Assembly: GCA_000708835.1 (NCBI GenBank)
Contig: DF237157.1
Span: 1 to 64,000, forward strand
DNA from: Klebsormidium nitens
Lineage: Eukaryota > Streptophyta > Klebsormidiophyceae > Klebsormidiales > Klebsormidiaceae
Direction: 5' to 3'
DNA length: 64,000 bases
Shown here: piece after piece, positions 33,494-46,172 of the stretch
Layout of the letters: each line of letters starts with the position of its first letter
How positions within the stretch are numbered: position 1 is the first letter of the stretch
Made by a program: the position numbers and the translations under genes
Notes under the pieces: generated by a model
The model's input: only the letters and a program-made list of their open reading frames with translations
Databases searched by the model: none
Told to the model about the DNA's origin: nothing

Positions 33494-36214
33494 ATGTCGT
33501 CCACTTACAGCGAAGATGAAGTCAAGAAAATGACGGTGGTGCAGCTGATGTCATACCTGACAGACAGAAAGGTTACCCTCCCAGCCACGGTAAGCCCGTT
33601 TTCCTCCAAGAAGTTCTCACCATGGAGTGTCTTGAGTTCTTTATGCTTCTGGCCCCCAAAACCTGCAAACTACCCCTGCCAAGCTTTGTACGTTGAATTC
33701 AGACTCCTTCCCTTCTCCGTGAAAACTTCATAAGAGGAAAGTTGATCCCAGGAATGGCAGTGACATCAGAGAGCGCTAAAATGAAAAGGATTTTAGCAAG
33801 CCACTCATCAGTTCTTGCTCCCCGTGGATCTTTCAAAGTCTTTCCAATCTCTGAACGCTGAAACAAGGCGACCAGAGTTATCCTCAGAAGACTTCGACTG
33901 TCTTGGTCTGGAGACTGGAGTGTGCTCAAGACCCTAGGAAAGGTTTGGGTACACGACCGACTGTTCATGCCTTTCCAGCAACTGATGGCTCCCGCGGACA
34001 CTTCGACTTGTTTCATTGACTGACTGACTGACTAATAGACCGACTATTTGATTGATTGCTTTGAGTGGTGTGACGAGGTTGGGTCTGAACATAGAGCATG
34101 AGCATGGGTCAGTCTGGCCAGAGAGACAAGACCCTTTCGTCTTATGTTCCCTTCTGGCCTTGCAGCGCGCACTGAAGCAGACGTACGTTGACCTGGCGCT
34201 TGAGGAGATCAGGAAGGAGCGGGCGGGGATCAAGCCGCCCCCAGAGCCGAAAGCTGCCTCGAGAATGCAGTCACCCAAGAAGACGCCAGCCAAGGTGAGC
34301 ACGTCCGAAACAAGACATAATCTGTCGGATTGCCAAATGCAGCTCTCGTAAAGAACTGGTCCTTAAAAAGCAATGGGGAGACTCTTCAAAGTAATATCCT
34401 AGAAGTGCAATGTCAACGTGCGGGCCAAAGCGGTATGGCCTTTTTTGTTTGCAAGTGTCCACCTTTAATTTTCCTCTAAATCTGGTCGTGATTTGTGCAT
34501 GCCTGGATATGAGTTTCATGTACGAAAATGGAGGCAGCAGAGCCTAGCACGTATTTCTGCAGACAGTGGGTGTTCGTGGCTTTGAATCGTAAGCCGGGCG
34601 CTTTACCGGCCTGACTCTCTGCTCCAATCAGATTTTCGTCAACGAAGAGGGTAGCAAGCCCTATAGGCAGTCCCGTTGCCATGTTACAGACAACAATCGA
34701 TCTCGTCTTCTAAAGTCGAGGGTACGAGCAACCTATGTAGCGGTGTCCCTCGGGTCTCTGCAGAATGTGCAGCCTATAGCAACCTCAAACCCTCCCTTGT
34801 CGACAAACTCTTCCAGAAAAAATGTTTGCTTGCCTTACTACCAGACCATGTAGCCGATTTCAGATTGGTCTGAGCTATTGTTTTGCCAAGATGCGCAACT
34901 TCTGGAAACGAGACGCGGCTTGTGCAGACCACGCAGGTCGGAAGTCCCGCTTCGCCGACACGCTTGACGCGATTGAATCTTACATTCCGGATTTCTCTTG
35001 TTTATCGAGGACGTGCTGCAATCTTATCGCTGCTATATAGTGCAGCATGCCGATTTGAATTACCCGCAGGAGGCTTCTGGCAAACAGATTACGTACATAC
35101 TTGTCGTTCTTACGTAACCCCTTCTGTGGTCTTACACTGCCCGCTTCTCAAACATGAACAACGCCTGCGCTCTATGATGGCCGTCGATGTGATCTCCTCC
35201 TTCGACCAAAGAAAGAACATCAGGACTTAAAGGAGCCGGTAAGTGGATACATCGGAATGCCCACGTAGCCCCTTGCCGCCAGAGACTCGCCTCACTCCGT
35301 GCCCTGTGTCCCCCAGGCCCTATCCAGCTAGATATTTACTGCGCTTCCAACTCCCTCTGCAGAGTGCAAAGTCCGAGACTCCCGCAGAGCCCCCCTTGGC
35401 AGACGATTCCGGGCCAGTCGAGCCCACTCAAGCAGCCAACGGCGAGGAGCCCCCCGTCGTCTTGCTGCCGCTGCCGACCCCCCCACCATCTGCGCTCCAA
35501 CTGGTGCGCCCATACGTCCGGATTGATTCCCTATCTCTGCAGAGATTTTTTTAGTACCAAATTTCGCTGTCTGAAAGCGGGGCACAGGAGAAAGGATTCT
35601 TTTGACGGCTGGCAAGGATTCTGTCGTCTTAGATTAAATCGTGCAGCGCACAATCTGGTCGAAATTTTGGCAGACGTGCAACTAGGGAAGGTCTTCTTCG
35701 TCGCTGATTTGCAGGGTCTTGAAGTTGATCTGTAAAGACTCCTGCTTCAGAAACGGGCTCTCTTTGGATATTCTCGCTTGTCATTGTTGTTGGTGCTCAG
35801 GTGGCTTGACGCTTTGTTCTTTGACCTTGTGTCGTTTTGGTTTCCAGCCAGCGTTTTCGAACGGCATGTGCAATCGTCAAAGTTTGTTGTGTAGCCATAT
35901 CGTTCTTAAATTTTACATTCAAAAACAAACATCAGAACTTATTGAAATTACTTTGTGGGTGCATCATATCCCCAGTACTCAGCGCCGCATCCTTTCTTCT
36001 GCAGCTCGGCAAGGGTTTAGTGTTTGCAATCGGGATCGCAATCATCGCCATAGCAATGGCCTACCTTTTCCGGTTTGTATATGACCAGCCGGAGCCGGAA
36101 CCGGCAACGTACTGGGATATCGCTCACTCGAAGATTCTGGAGATCCTGCACGTGATAGAGGAGCGATATATCAAGCCGGCCTTCAAGTCGCTAGGGCTGA
36201 AATCTGCCAGCTGA
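33494..36214 (+). CDS. small HeH/LEM- or SAP-like membrane protein
   Basis: Four exons, all phase 0: 33494-33589, 34166-34294, 35363-35503 and 36005-36214. They give 576 bases, 191 residues. Residues about 6-50 read as two short helices with a loop (EVKKMTVVQLMSYLTDRKVT, then LKQTYVDLALEEIRKERA), the helix-extension-helix pattern of HeH/LEM or SAP modules. A Pro/Glu-rich linker follows. One transmembrane helix (LVFAIGIAIIAIAMAYLF) precedes an acidic, helical C-terminal tail of about 45 residues (YWDIAHSKILEILHVIEERY). HeH/LEM proteins of fungi and animals bind chromatin at the inner nuclear membrane. By analogy this could be a nuclear-envelope protein, but the domain call rests on pattern only. 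The donor at 35504 (gtgcgc) is weak. An upstream 5' UTR intron ends right before the ATG. Confidence 0.65.
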
Positions 36215-38356
36215 CCCGGAAGTTCTCCAATATACTGAAAAGGTGATTGTTTGACGAAGCTGTCGATTAAGTAGGAGCGGCAGCTAATGAAGACTCACAA
36301 ACGTGTATCTTGGATCTGGCGGGGGAGGATCCTGTACAAAAACAGCCCCGCATAGGAACGACAGACTGCCCATGCCAGCAACGGCCTGGTAGTATGGCCC
36401 GATTGGTGGACTCAGAAGTCGTTTTGATCGAGACCTCCCGTACGTTTCTGATTGCCCGTTGTGCTGCGAGAACTCTACGATATGCATGCAAGCCCTCTCA
36501 AAGTGCTGCAGTGAGTCCGGAACCCAACAAAAACCAACACTTATTTGTTTCTGATGTATGTAGTCTTTGAATCGTTGAGAAGTGTTCGACATGGTTTACT
36601 CACTGCTCCAAGTCCATGACTATTTTTGAACCGACTCCCACCGGTATCATGTGGCGAACTGGTGCATATATCATGATGCGAATGTGGGACTTCGTACGTG
36701 TGCTTGGATGACAGTACACCATGATATGTCGACTATGACGCCATTGCAGCTCGATCGCAAGCCTGCAGTCACAGCAATCTTAAACTTGACAACTTCCGCC
36801 AAAGTGATATAATTGATTGAACAATGATCATACAGAAAATTGCTGAACCGCGATCGGAATGCGTGCCCGCGGCATGCATCGCGTCGCCGGGGTCAGACAA
36901 TCGTATCAGGGTCGCGAAGACTCCTTATATGATGATTGCATGATTGTTTACAACGCCCTGAAATCAATAACTGATCCGCCATCATGATTTGCACTGAGCG
37001 TTGAGTGCGCCGCATGGAAATACCGTACCTATAGCTAGGACAGCCAATTTGCGGGCCGCGGGACGGTACGTTTGTTTGCTGAGTTAGCAGCTAGACGACT
37101 CAGCATGTATATGATTTGCCATACGCCCGACATAGCATGAGCCATACGTCGGACGCGGTAATTTATGTACAAAACTGTTATCATAGTTGCACATGTCCAG
37201 CTGTCTCAAAGGCCCATGCGTACATGAGCTAGAGTCGACACGGAGCAAAAGAAGCGATCAATCTTGATGTCCTACAAAAATCTCGGCTGATATTGACTGG
37301 GCTACATGACCTGTTATGCATTGCGCGTACGTGCAGCTTTCATGCAAAATGGACCTAAAAAAGTCAGCTTAAGGCCGCAGTGAGTGCGCAGGATAAGTAG
37401 CAAGGTACATGTTCAGCTCTCCTTGACAAAAGTAAACCGCACGTCAGCAGCCGCTCAGCTACCATGAACTGAGATCATTACCAGTCGTGGTGCTCACTGT
37501 TTGGAACCACAAGTCACATTAGCGGAACCCCATCACAACCTTGAAGAAACTATTGTATATGCAGACAAGAAGCTTTAAGTTTCCCCATTCCAGCAACTAA
37601 CGAAAACATAGCTTAGTACCACCACTGACAGGCTATCATTGACAGCCTGTATACCCTGCTCTATATCCTGCTCTGTTAAGATGAGCTTACCTAGGTATAA
37701 GTCCCATTTACATGTTTAAGACTCTCGACACTTCTAGGCATACAACAAATGCTTGAGTCCTGCATAAGATCCCATAAGGCGAAGATATAGCCATCTATGA
37801 CGAACTTCTTTGCCTGCAACTACTTCTCGCGCTACTGCGACCGTCGACTTGCTTGAGTCGTGCGTAGAAAGCCTCTGACACCGAGTGATCAGTAGCGGCC
37901 ACGTGTCCTGATACTTTTCGAGATGCAACTCCGCAGTGCTACACCTCAAAACGCACTGCAAGATAGCGTGCAACTGAGTCAGCAGATCTACTGGTTTGTG
38001 CACGTAGTACGGTGCTTTCTTCAGAACGAAAATTGTTCTGAGCGCCAATTGACACGTGAACCTACTAGCTGCGAGTACGACAAGAGCTAGAAACGAGGGC
38101 AGAAGGACTATCTAATAGTCCCAATTGCAAGCATCTCGGCTCAATGGCCGGTAACTCTATACGCCACCGAAGATTCAGCCTGATGCCCCGGCCCTTTCTT
38201 CGAAGATTCTACATCACATATGGGTCGACTAGAGAGTAGGCTAAACCACTCCAGGGCTCTCGGCATCTATCTGTGCATGGTGAGCCGGTCAGGCGGCTCG
38301 CACGTAGCTATCTACCATGAGATTTGAGCCATTTCGCATTGGCTTGGAGGCTTACC
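36215..38356. other. tail-to-tail intergenic segment
   Basis: More than 2 kb of AT-richer sequence between two convergent genes. Some palindromic words occur, but I see no coding exon, RNA gene or transposon ends. Confidence 0.5.
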
Positions 38357-41040
38357 CTATTGACGGCACGCTGAACAGGGTTGCCTCCCCTCCTTGTCCG
38401 CATCCCATAGGTGAACGATGACGATCCCCGGACTCTTCAAGTCGCGAAGCAAGCAATTTACTTGATTGTGATACACCTTCTTGTTTGGCTCCACCCACAC
38501 AGTTTCACTATCGACAAGGGCTGTCTTGCTCTGACGGCGGATTCCTGCGTTGGGGTGACTCGCTGCCTCCCATCTTAGCTCGCGAATTTGAAGTTCGACT
38601 GATGATTTTAACCTAGCGTCTTTCTCGCGAAGGTTACTCTGCAGCTGGCTGACCCGAGACTCCAGCTCTTTTATCTTCTTCAAGCTCGCTTGTTCTTCCT
38701 CCCTGGCCGCCTTTTCCTTCTTGACAAGGTCCCTGCGGATCTCCTTGTCTATCACACGTTGCCCTTTCAGACCAATTATGGTCTGATCTTTGGTCTGGGC
38801 ATCTTGCTGAGCGCGGTTGAGCTCTTCCTTCAGGCCGCTGGCCTGCCGCGCCTCCGAATCAGCTTTCTGTCCAAGCCTTTTAATTTCCGCAGCCAACGAT
38901 TCTTCACGCGTCATCTGCGCAGTGAGCTTACTCTCCGCATCCTCAAGAGCCCCCTCCAAAGCTTCGAGACGCTGGGCGTTTTCTTGACTTTCCTGGGCGC
39001 TTTGCAATCGGACCGTCTCAAGTTCACGAGCCCGAGATTCCGCTCCGCTTGTCAATCTGTTGACCTCTAGCCTGAGCGCACTTGCCTCTCTGCGTACGCT
39101 GCTCAAATCGCGCACGCTAGCCAGCGCATCGAAGAGTTGCCCCTCTAACGTCCTGATTCTCTCAACGTGCTCTCGGCAGTCCCGCTTCGCCGTCTCTTCG
39201 ACTTCGTCAACCTTTGCTTGAAGTGACTTTGCCGCCGCAGAGGCCGCCCGTTGCTCCCTTTCGTTTGTCGTTATCTGTGCCTCCAAAGTGGAGATCCGCT
39301 CGTCCTTGGCGTTTGACTCTCTCTGGGCGCTTTGAATCCCCTCCTTTAGTCCCCAGATCGTTGCACCGGCCTCCTCCAGCTCCTCCTCGAGCCGGCGCAT
39401 ATCTGCCGCATGTCTTTCGCCGCTCTCGTTCAACGTCCTCAGGCGGACTTGTTCCGCCTCCGCAAGCCGCGCCTCGCGCTCTGCGGCATGCACTTGAGCT
39501 TCTTCAAGTTTTCTCTCTAGAAGGAAAACGCTTTTCACGAGAAACCTTTTTTTTGTCCAGCTATTCCGGATCGTTCGGACTGCAAAGCTCGCAACCGTAA
39601 CGAGGAGAAGAAGCGCACTCCCAGCGAGGCGCAAGTCCGCTCCAATCCATACGCTCCTCTTGTCGGGGCCAGTCTGCAAAGAAAAGTCGGAGCCTACTCA
39701 GCCCGCACACCTAAAATCGAAACCCAATCAGCAACTTCAAACTTGATTTGAACATCCATGGACCGAGACTGTTCAGTCACCTGACGTAAATGACTCCAGC
39801 GGCGCCAACCGTTGACCCATCTTCCCTCCTAAGATGTCAAAGGCGTCAACCCGCAACAGCACAGGAAGACTGTTACAAGTACGGAGTCTCAGAGACATTT
39901 TCTCTTTAGACTGAGCTGATCTTCAGCTCAGGACGACAATCCAGAAATGCCTCTTGGCACGGAAAGATCATGTGAACTGGGATTGAAATGTCTCCATTAT
40001 TGGAGAGTCAGAGTGCCCAGAACTTCGATGGAAAGTTTAGCGGTGGTTCAGAGAACTTCGGACGGCCGAAGGCAACTTTGAAAACGTTTCGAGAAGTCAG
40101 AGAACATGTAAGGTGGCTTTTCGACCAAGCATGTAATCGACATGCAGGCCCCTTGAATGTCTCGGATGCTTTTTAGTAAGCATAACCGTTGTTGCCAAGT
40201 TACATGCCGGAGGCAACTCGAACCAGCAATCAAATTCAAAGCAAACACTTGACCTAGCACTTTCTGCATTGCAAGGTGAGGAAGCAGCTTATGAACTCAG
40301 TAAACCGGGTCAACAGATGCCTGAATCAAACCTACCAGGAGGGAGAACCAAGGCAGCTTGTCCGGAAGTCCGCCTTCGTCCTCCTCCTTCTGTTCTTCTA
40401 TAGAAACGAGTACTAGCGGCCACATCTCTTTTGCATCTGTGAGTAAGGTGCATGCTGTTATCAGTCGGTTGAATGGTCCTCAACGGAGATGTGAGTCTGC
40501 CTCGTAAACAACCAGCCTGTGTTGATCGCACTTCTTAGGAACACAAAAGCTAGCAAGACGGAAAACTTCCTTGTTCGCTGTCAAAAGGGTTACTAGTCAA
40601 GACAGACCGGGTCCTCGAAGCTTTCAAATTTATACTCTGATGATCACGGGGCACAGTGAGGCCTGCAGACCTTATCTTCTGAAGAGCGTCCTCAAGCTCA
40701 CTTCATAAGATTTCTTGCTTTCTGTCTTTCAATACTCTTGCCAAAACCTTCACCGTATAGAGCCACGACAGCTCAATGCGCCTTGTTCTGCCGCGTCTCT
40801 ATTGCTGCATGAAGTCGACAGACGGCGAGAGTACTTACTGTTGGGAGGTCTCAGGGGGTTCCGGCATAGCCCCTCGTCCCCACGTACTGGTCTCTCCGCA
40901 AGCCTTGTGCAGCCCTTTATTGGATAGAGCGACTTCGCATTCCAAGCAGAGAGAAAGCCAACAAGGATGAGGCTGAGGGCGCCGACTGTAAGAAGCTTCT
41001 TGCTGCTGATTACCCGCCTGAGTACTGCGTTGAAATCCAT
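38357..41040 (-). CDS. membrane-anchored coiled-coil protein with C-terminal zinc-ribbon-like motif
   Basis: Three exons: 41040-40839, 40436-40336 and 39673-38357. The sum is 1620 bases, 539 residues, all phases matching. Exon 1 encodes a short basic head and a hydrophobic segment (LLTVGALSLILVGFLSAW). Exon 2 encodes an acidic linker. Exon 3 opens with a second hydrophobic segment (LAGSALLLLVTVASFAV, about 117-133). About 300 residues of heptad-rich coiled coil follow (many A/L/E/R/Q). The last 45 residues carry YH-x4-C ... A-x4-G-x2-PC-x2-C (Tyr502-Cys537). This motif is common at the C-terminus of bacterial thermonuclease-like and ComEC-like proteins, where it should bind zinc. The coiled coil suggests a tethering or structural role at a membrane. 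The family as a whole is unrecognised. Confidence 0.72.
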
Positions 41041-42539
41041 CTCTAACTCACACGTATGATGCTCAAGCCGCAATCACTTACGAAGATAGGACTCTTTGCA
41101 TCGGATTCAGCAAACGGCTGTGGCAGTGGTGCTGGTAAAACTCCGCTGAATACACAGGAAGAGCTTCCTCCGAAGCCACTTAGATGATGTTCTCTCTATA
41201 CATTGTTGAGCTCGCATTGCTCATGAAACTGTGAGGATAATTAGATACTATAACAGGCTCTCGAAGTAGAGAATCTGTAGACGCTTTCAGCTTTGATGAG
41301 AAACGGATGCAGTGTGGCTCGCGGCGTGCTTCGAAGAGCCGCAAGGCTCGTCTCCCGCTCGTCTGGCTAGACTCCTCTTTGTACTCCTCTTATTTGCCAG
41401 GTGCGACGACGTACTCCTTTACTAGCGTCCAACGTACGCGCAAATTTTCAAGGCTTCTTGTACTCGCACGTGGCCAAGCTTGCAGCCTGCGTTCCTGCGT
41501 GCATTCAACAGTCACCCATAATTGACCTGCACCACATGCAATTGACCTGATCGACGCCATTGTGCCATTGGGAGGTCAACGATGTCAGATAGGTCAGGCA
41601 TGATGCACCACAATGCCGCCAGTGCTCAGTCGCACAGTCAAGATCAGATACGCAGACAATATTGGAGTCTTGTCTGCCAATGTCATCACGTGCTTTTCCA
41701 CACGGAGAATGCGCATAACCACGCGTTGACCGTCAAGTGGGCAATGTCAATGTCACTGGAAGCTCTGTCAGGCGGAGAGAGTGTGTCCACAGGCTTATGA
41801 TGTTCCAGGATCGAACTTGGCATGCAGGCGCAGTGGGGGCAGCGGAGTGAGAGACTCGGAGATCATTCAGGTCGCACGGCCGGCCGGCGCACGAGCGAAC
41901 CGGCGACTCTGTCCAGATGTTGTCACAGGCGCTTCGGTTTTGTCGTGTCAAAACCGTCTAACGTCAGACGGTTTTGACACGACAACAGTCAACAAGAGTA
42001 TCTAATAGACTTGACGGCGCAGCTGCATCATACAACTGCGCCGGCCCCTCAGACTCGCCCTAGCTCCGGCAATGGGAGCCTGGCGGCCTGATTGACTCAC
42101 GGACCACCGACAAAAGTTAGTTACAGGTGGGTCGTGATTTCGTCATCTTGAACCGTCGATGAGGCATTTTTTTTACATCGAACGGCTAGAAATAAAAAGC
42201 GCCAGACGGTTCGTCTGTCTGACACGTCGGCTGGCAGATCGTACGTCCACGGTGGACTCCCGGCACGGCGTTTGAATGTGAGCCTCAAACGCGGGCCGAG
42301 CTGGCAGGCTTGGCGCCACCTCAGACTGGTGGCAGTGGAGGAGGCAGATATTTCAGCCCAGCAAAAAGCTGTGGCGCGCAACATGGTCGATCTGACGAAA
42401 GCAAGCTGAGCCAAGCTTTAGGGTAGAGCGTCTTGGTTGGAAGGGAAAGGGCTGCTTGGGCAGGATCGAAATAGGGGTGGTTGAGAGCCTTTAGAGTGCC
42501 GCATCTTTTGCAGAGTCGTGTAGAGGCAGCGGCAGCAGC
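41041..42539. promoter_or_regulatory. head-to-head upstream region with a perfect hairpin
   Basis: This lies between the divergent starts of the coiled-coil gene (-) and the unrecognised plastid-type gene (+). It contains a perfect 20-bp inverted repeat (see 41940-41985) and no visible coding exon. Confidence 0.5.
41940..41985. repeat. perfect 20-bp inverted repeat with 6-nt spacer
   Basis: The left arm ttgtcgtgtcaaaaccgtct and the right arm agacggttttgacacgacaa are exact reverse complements, separated by aacgtc. It would form a stable 46-nt hairpin or cruciform. It sits in an intergenic, divergent-promoter region and so is not an intrinsic terminator. It may be a fold-back transposon remnant or a regulatory palindrome. 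Confidence 0.95.
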
Positions 42540-44883
42540 ATGGCGGTGTCGACGCTCAATCTCCAGGCAGGGAGCCTGACCACGGGTTTGCTTGGAAAGG
42601 CAGCTGGCCTTTCGAGCACAGCAAATATTGAAGCGGCACGCGTAAGCTTGCCATGCAGGCTGGCCGTGGTTAGGAAAGGGCAGGGAGTTGTGCAAGCGAA
42701 GGTCAAGCGGAAAGCTGAGGCCGGAGCTCCGGTCAAGAAACTGGATGCAAAGAGTGTTGAAGTTCTGAGGTGAGGTGCCAAGTTGAGCTGATCTTTGTCA
42801 TAAGAGGTGTGAAGTTGGACGCGCTGTACATCTATAGCCTTAGGACCTGATGTAGCTACATGCACATTTGAAGCCTGGCTGTCGTCTCTCCCATTTGCAA
42901 ATTTATCAAAGTTGTTGTTGCATGTGTCTGACAAAAAGCTAACAAGTTGGACCTGTGATGTCTTTGGGCGCAACGGATATTTATCTGATGTGTCACCATG
43001 CTAGTGGTCGATTTGCAACACCCTACAGCCTGATCCAGATCTTTCAAAATGTGCATGTTTCCTGTTCTGACAACTTTGCGCCTGTTGGCAGATGTCTGTC
43101 AATTTTTGATGCCAAAGGCCTCTGTTGCATGTTTCATCTCCGATCAGATTGCACTTGATAGTAGAGCACGAAATCAGATCAAACCAGTCAGTAGGGTATA
43201 TGTTGATCTAACAGCGTATAGAAATGGGGCCTCCCTGATGGAGAGCTCTGCAGATCTTGAGAAACATTGTCATGGTTGCAGATCTGTTGATTCAGAATTT
43301 GATACACTTTTGGATTGGGCAGCTGGCTTTCAATGGTAGTTTACTGGCTGCATGTCAAATTGGGGGAGTAGTTAGCAGGAGACACACAATGATATGTCCA
43401 GAGAGGATGAAATTGCTTTTCTTCCATGGCAGACGATTCTTGCAGGAACTGACTATCTTGAGCTCATGGGCCAGTTTCAGGAAATTAGGGTTTGCAGATG
43501 CTTTAAAGAATTTGCATGCATTTGAAGGATTGATCCAGATCATCAGCTGGGGCCTCGCTGATCTGAGGTGTTCTTCAACCATGCGATTCCCCAACCTTGT
43601 GAAAGACTTGCTGGTGGTTCAACATGAAGGAAGGGATTCTGACGAGTTGAGAACAAGATATTGAGGTTACTTTACTTCTCTTACTCCAGGACGCCTTGGG
43701 CAGCTGTTGCAGCGGCCTCTGCCCTCGCAGCACTTGGCGCCTCAGACCAGTCTTCCTACGCAAACATGCGTCCCATTGAAGACCACAACGCTGTTCCTCT
43801 GGAAGCTGCAGCAGCTAATGATGACACGCACGCTCTGAGCGCTGCCTCCCTATCTGCGCCAATCCTGGCGTATGGTGGAGACGAGCTTGATGCAGAAGGT
43901 GTCTTGCCCGTGCGATCTCCAGAGGTGAGGGAGAACCACCTGCGTCTATCCAATATGAACAGTGTGCATTGAATATCTTCACTATTTGCACGAGCGTTGC
44001 GATCTTAGTAGGTGGGTAGTTTGCCAATCAAATAGACACTCGGATCCGTCAGAAGGTGGTCAAGTTGGGTTGTGAAGAGGGCACAATGTTTTGGGAAATC
44101 CATGAAAGCAGGGGCCAGAGATATGCAACTCAGATTTGCTCAGCTATGTGCCCGACCTGATTGCTCTACCATCCTGATTGGCTTGTTGAGAGTGCACGCA
44201 CCTTTCTGCGTCTGCTTGTTTGAGAATTTGATATATCTTTTATGGTCATGAAAGGTTTCTAAAGACATTCGACCTGAAACGCGTGGTCAGCTGGGGTTGT
44301 AAGCAAGCTGCTCTATCCTACAGGACAATCAGTGCGGTGAGGGGGTCTGGTTAATACCATGATACTAGGGGATTGGTATGAGGTACCAGGAACTTCTTAT
44401 CTGATGAACGGTGCCTTGTTTCAGGTCCTGCTATACTATGAGCCTGCAGAGCCCCTGCAGCCGACATTCAACCCGGACGATTTCCGAGCAAAGCTCCCCG
44501 ATGGGGCGGGACCCTTGGGGGGGGGCGAATGGCAGTTTTCATCAATGAAGACTAGCGGCCGCTCCTGCCCCGCATGGGGCTCCAACCAAAACATTGAGAT
44601 GGTCGTGCCGGGGGCTGCCAAACCCCTGCAAGTGCACCCCCCCCGCGGCAGTAAACGCTGGTTTGCGAGCTTCCCCGAGGCTGACACCAGCCAACTTCAG
44701 GGGGGTGATGTGGCTTCCGCATTGGAAGACAGGGATTGGGGGTATTTGGAGGTGGCAAATCCTGGGGAAAAGAGCGCTTCTCAGGAGGAAGTGAGCGAGG
44801 TGCCGGTGGTGGGGAAAAACCCCTTCGAGGGCCTCATCATTGAGATTGTGAGGATGCCAGTGTTCTCCTGCTTTTCATTGTAG
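42540..44883 (+). CDS. unrecognised protein, possibly plastid-targeted
   Basis: Three exons: 42540-42769, 43690-43924 and 44425-44883. They join in phase for 924 bases, 307 residues. Residues 1-55 are rich in Ser, Ala, Thr and Arg/Lys with almost no acids, as in a plastid transit peptide. A short hydrophobic Ala-rich segment (WAAVAAASALAALGA) opens exon 2. The rest is soluble, with many Pro/Gly/Glu and blocks such as YYEPAEPLQPTFNPDDF, GGEWQFSSMKTSG and RDWGYLEVANPGE. I do not recognise a family. The last residues (after IIEIV) may be intronic: a gtgagg at 44848 and a good acceptor (ttttcattgtag) at 44883 flank only 36 nt. If that tiny intron were real, the protein would continue past the stop given here. 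Confidence 0.55.
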
Positions 44884-46172
44884 GGCAAAGTATCCGGCTT
44901 CCATGGTAGGGCAGAAGTAGGCAGAACTGCTTGTGGGGCGATTTGTGTGATGAGTGCAAATTTAGAAACTGTACATTTGTGAAAACATGCGCGCGTACTG
45001 GGATTCGGAAATCTGGAGAGAGTAAGGAAGCCGCCGGAAGAAAGGGTTTACAGCAGTTGGCACGCATTGTGATGCCAGCACATTGATTGCAACTGTACAG
45101 TTTTAGTCAAGAGCTTTGTATAGGCTGATCGGCAGCGTACGCTTACTGTACATAATCTAGTCATAAGAGCACCTGACATCAAGGGAAGTGCCGTAAATCA
45201 AGGGTAGGCGAGCTTCAAACGTTGTATATAGTTTGATCATCTTGCAGAATAAGCTTAGAGTTGACATGGTACTGTTCTTGAAGTAGCAGCCTAAGCACTC
45301 GCGAAATCTCATTGTAGCTAAGTCACTACAGTTGCAAGTTTAAGCATACATACTCGAACCCCGATTGGGCAGTAGTCCTGCACAAGCAAGGTATAGTGTG
45401 TGGCAAAGCTAAGTACAACGAGTTTGGTTTGGATTGATCTAAACAATCATAACATTGCGAAAACAAAGTCTGAAAGCACATTGCGAAAATAAGGTATAAA
45501 AGCACTGATCCTGTAAGCTTCTCTGGCACCGGCCACTATGCCGGTTCACACTTTGGCTTCCCGGTATGCCTTCCGTTTTGTGACATATGCGTCCTTGAGG
45601 GAATCTTGTGCATGTTGCATCAGACATGCTAGCCTTGGAAATAGCACATGCATGCAAGTATCCATACCATGCAGTATATACCACTTATGAGCACATGGCA
45701 GGCTAACACTTCCGTGGGACAATCAAACATTTTGGATCCATGCAGATGTAGTCGGATCATTGTCGGAGCACGTTTTTATCTGTTGCACTGCAGCGATCGA
45801 TTTGATCCTCCAGTTAAGGCCGCCTCCTAGATTCCTCGAAACCTGAAAGTGCTGAGCTTATACGCCAGCTAGCGGCAAATACATGTCCATTTGAGTGGCC
45901 GCGCACGATTGAAGTGACTTAGTATAGCAAAAGTTTCCACGGCTCAGATCATCACCAAGGCTTGCATTTACTAGCGCCTAGGCAATCGGTTCGTTACTAC
46001 ATATACGGCTCTGCGTCTGATATGATTGTGGTGATGCATACACGGACACGTGCAGAATTGCCAGAGCTAAATCTGAGCTTTGACGACGAATGCCCACCTG
46101 CTGAAATATGGTTACGAACATGAATAGAAATGCCTTTGACCTTTCCGTCGAATGGCAGCTTTCGAGGTTCGG
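44884..46172. other. tail-to-tail intergenic segment
   Basis: This lies between convergent 3' ends. I see no coding exon or array, only AT-richer sequence with scattered gcatgca words. Confidence 0.5.
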
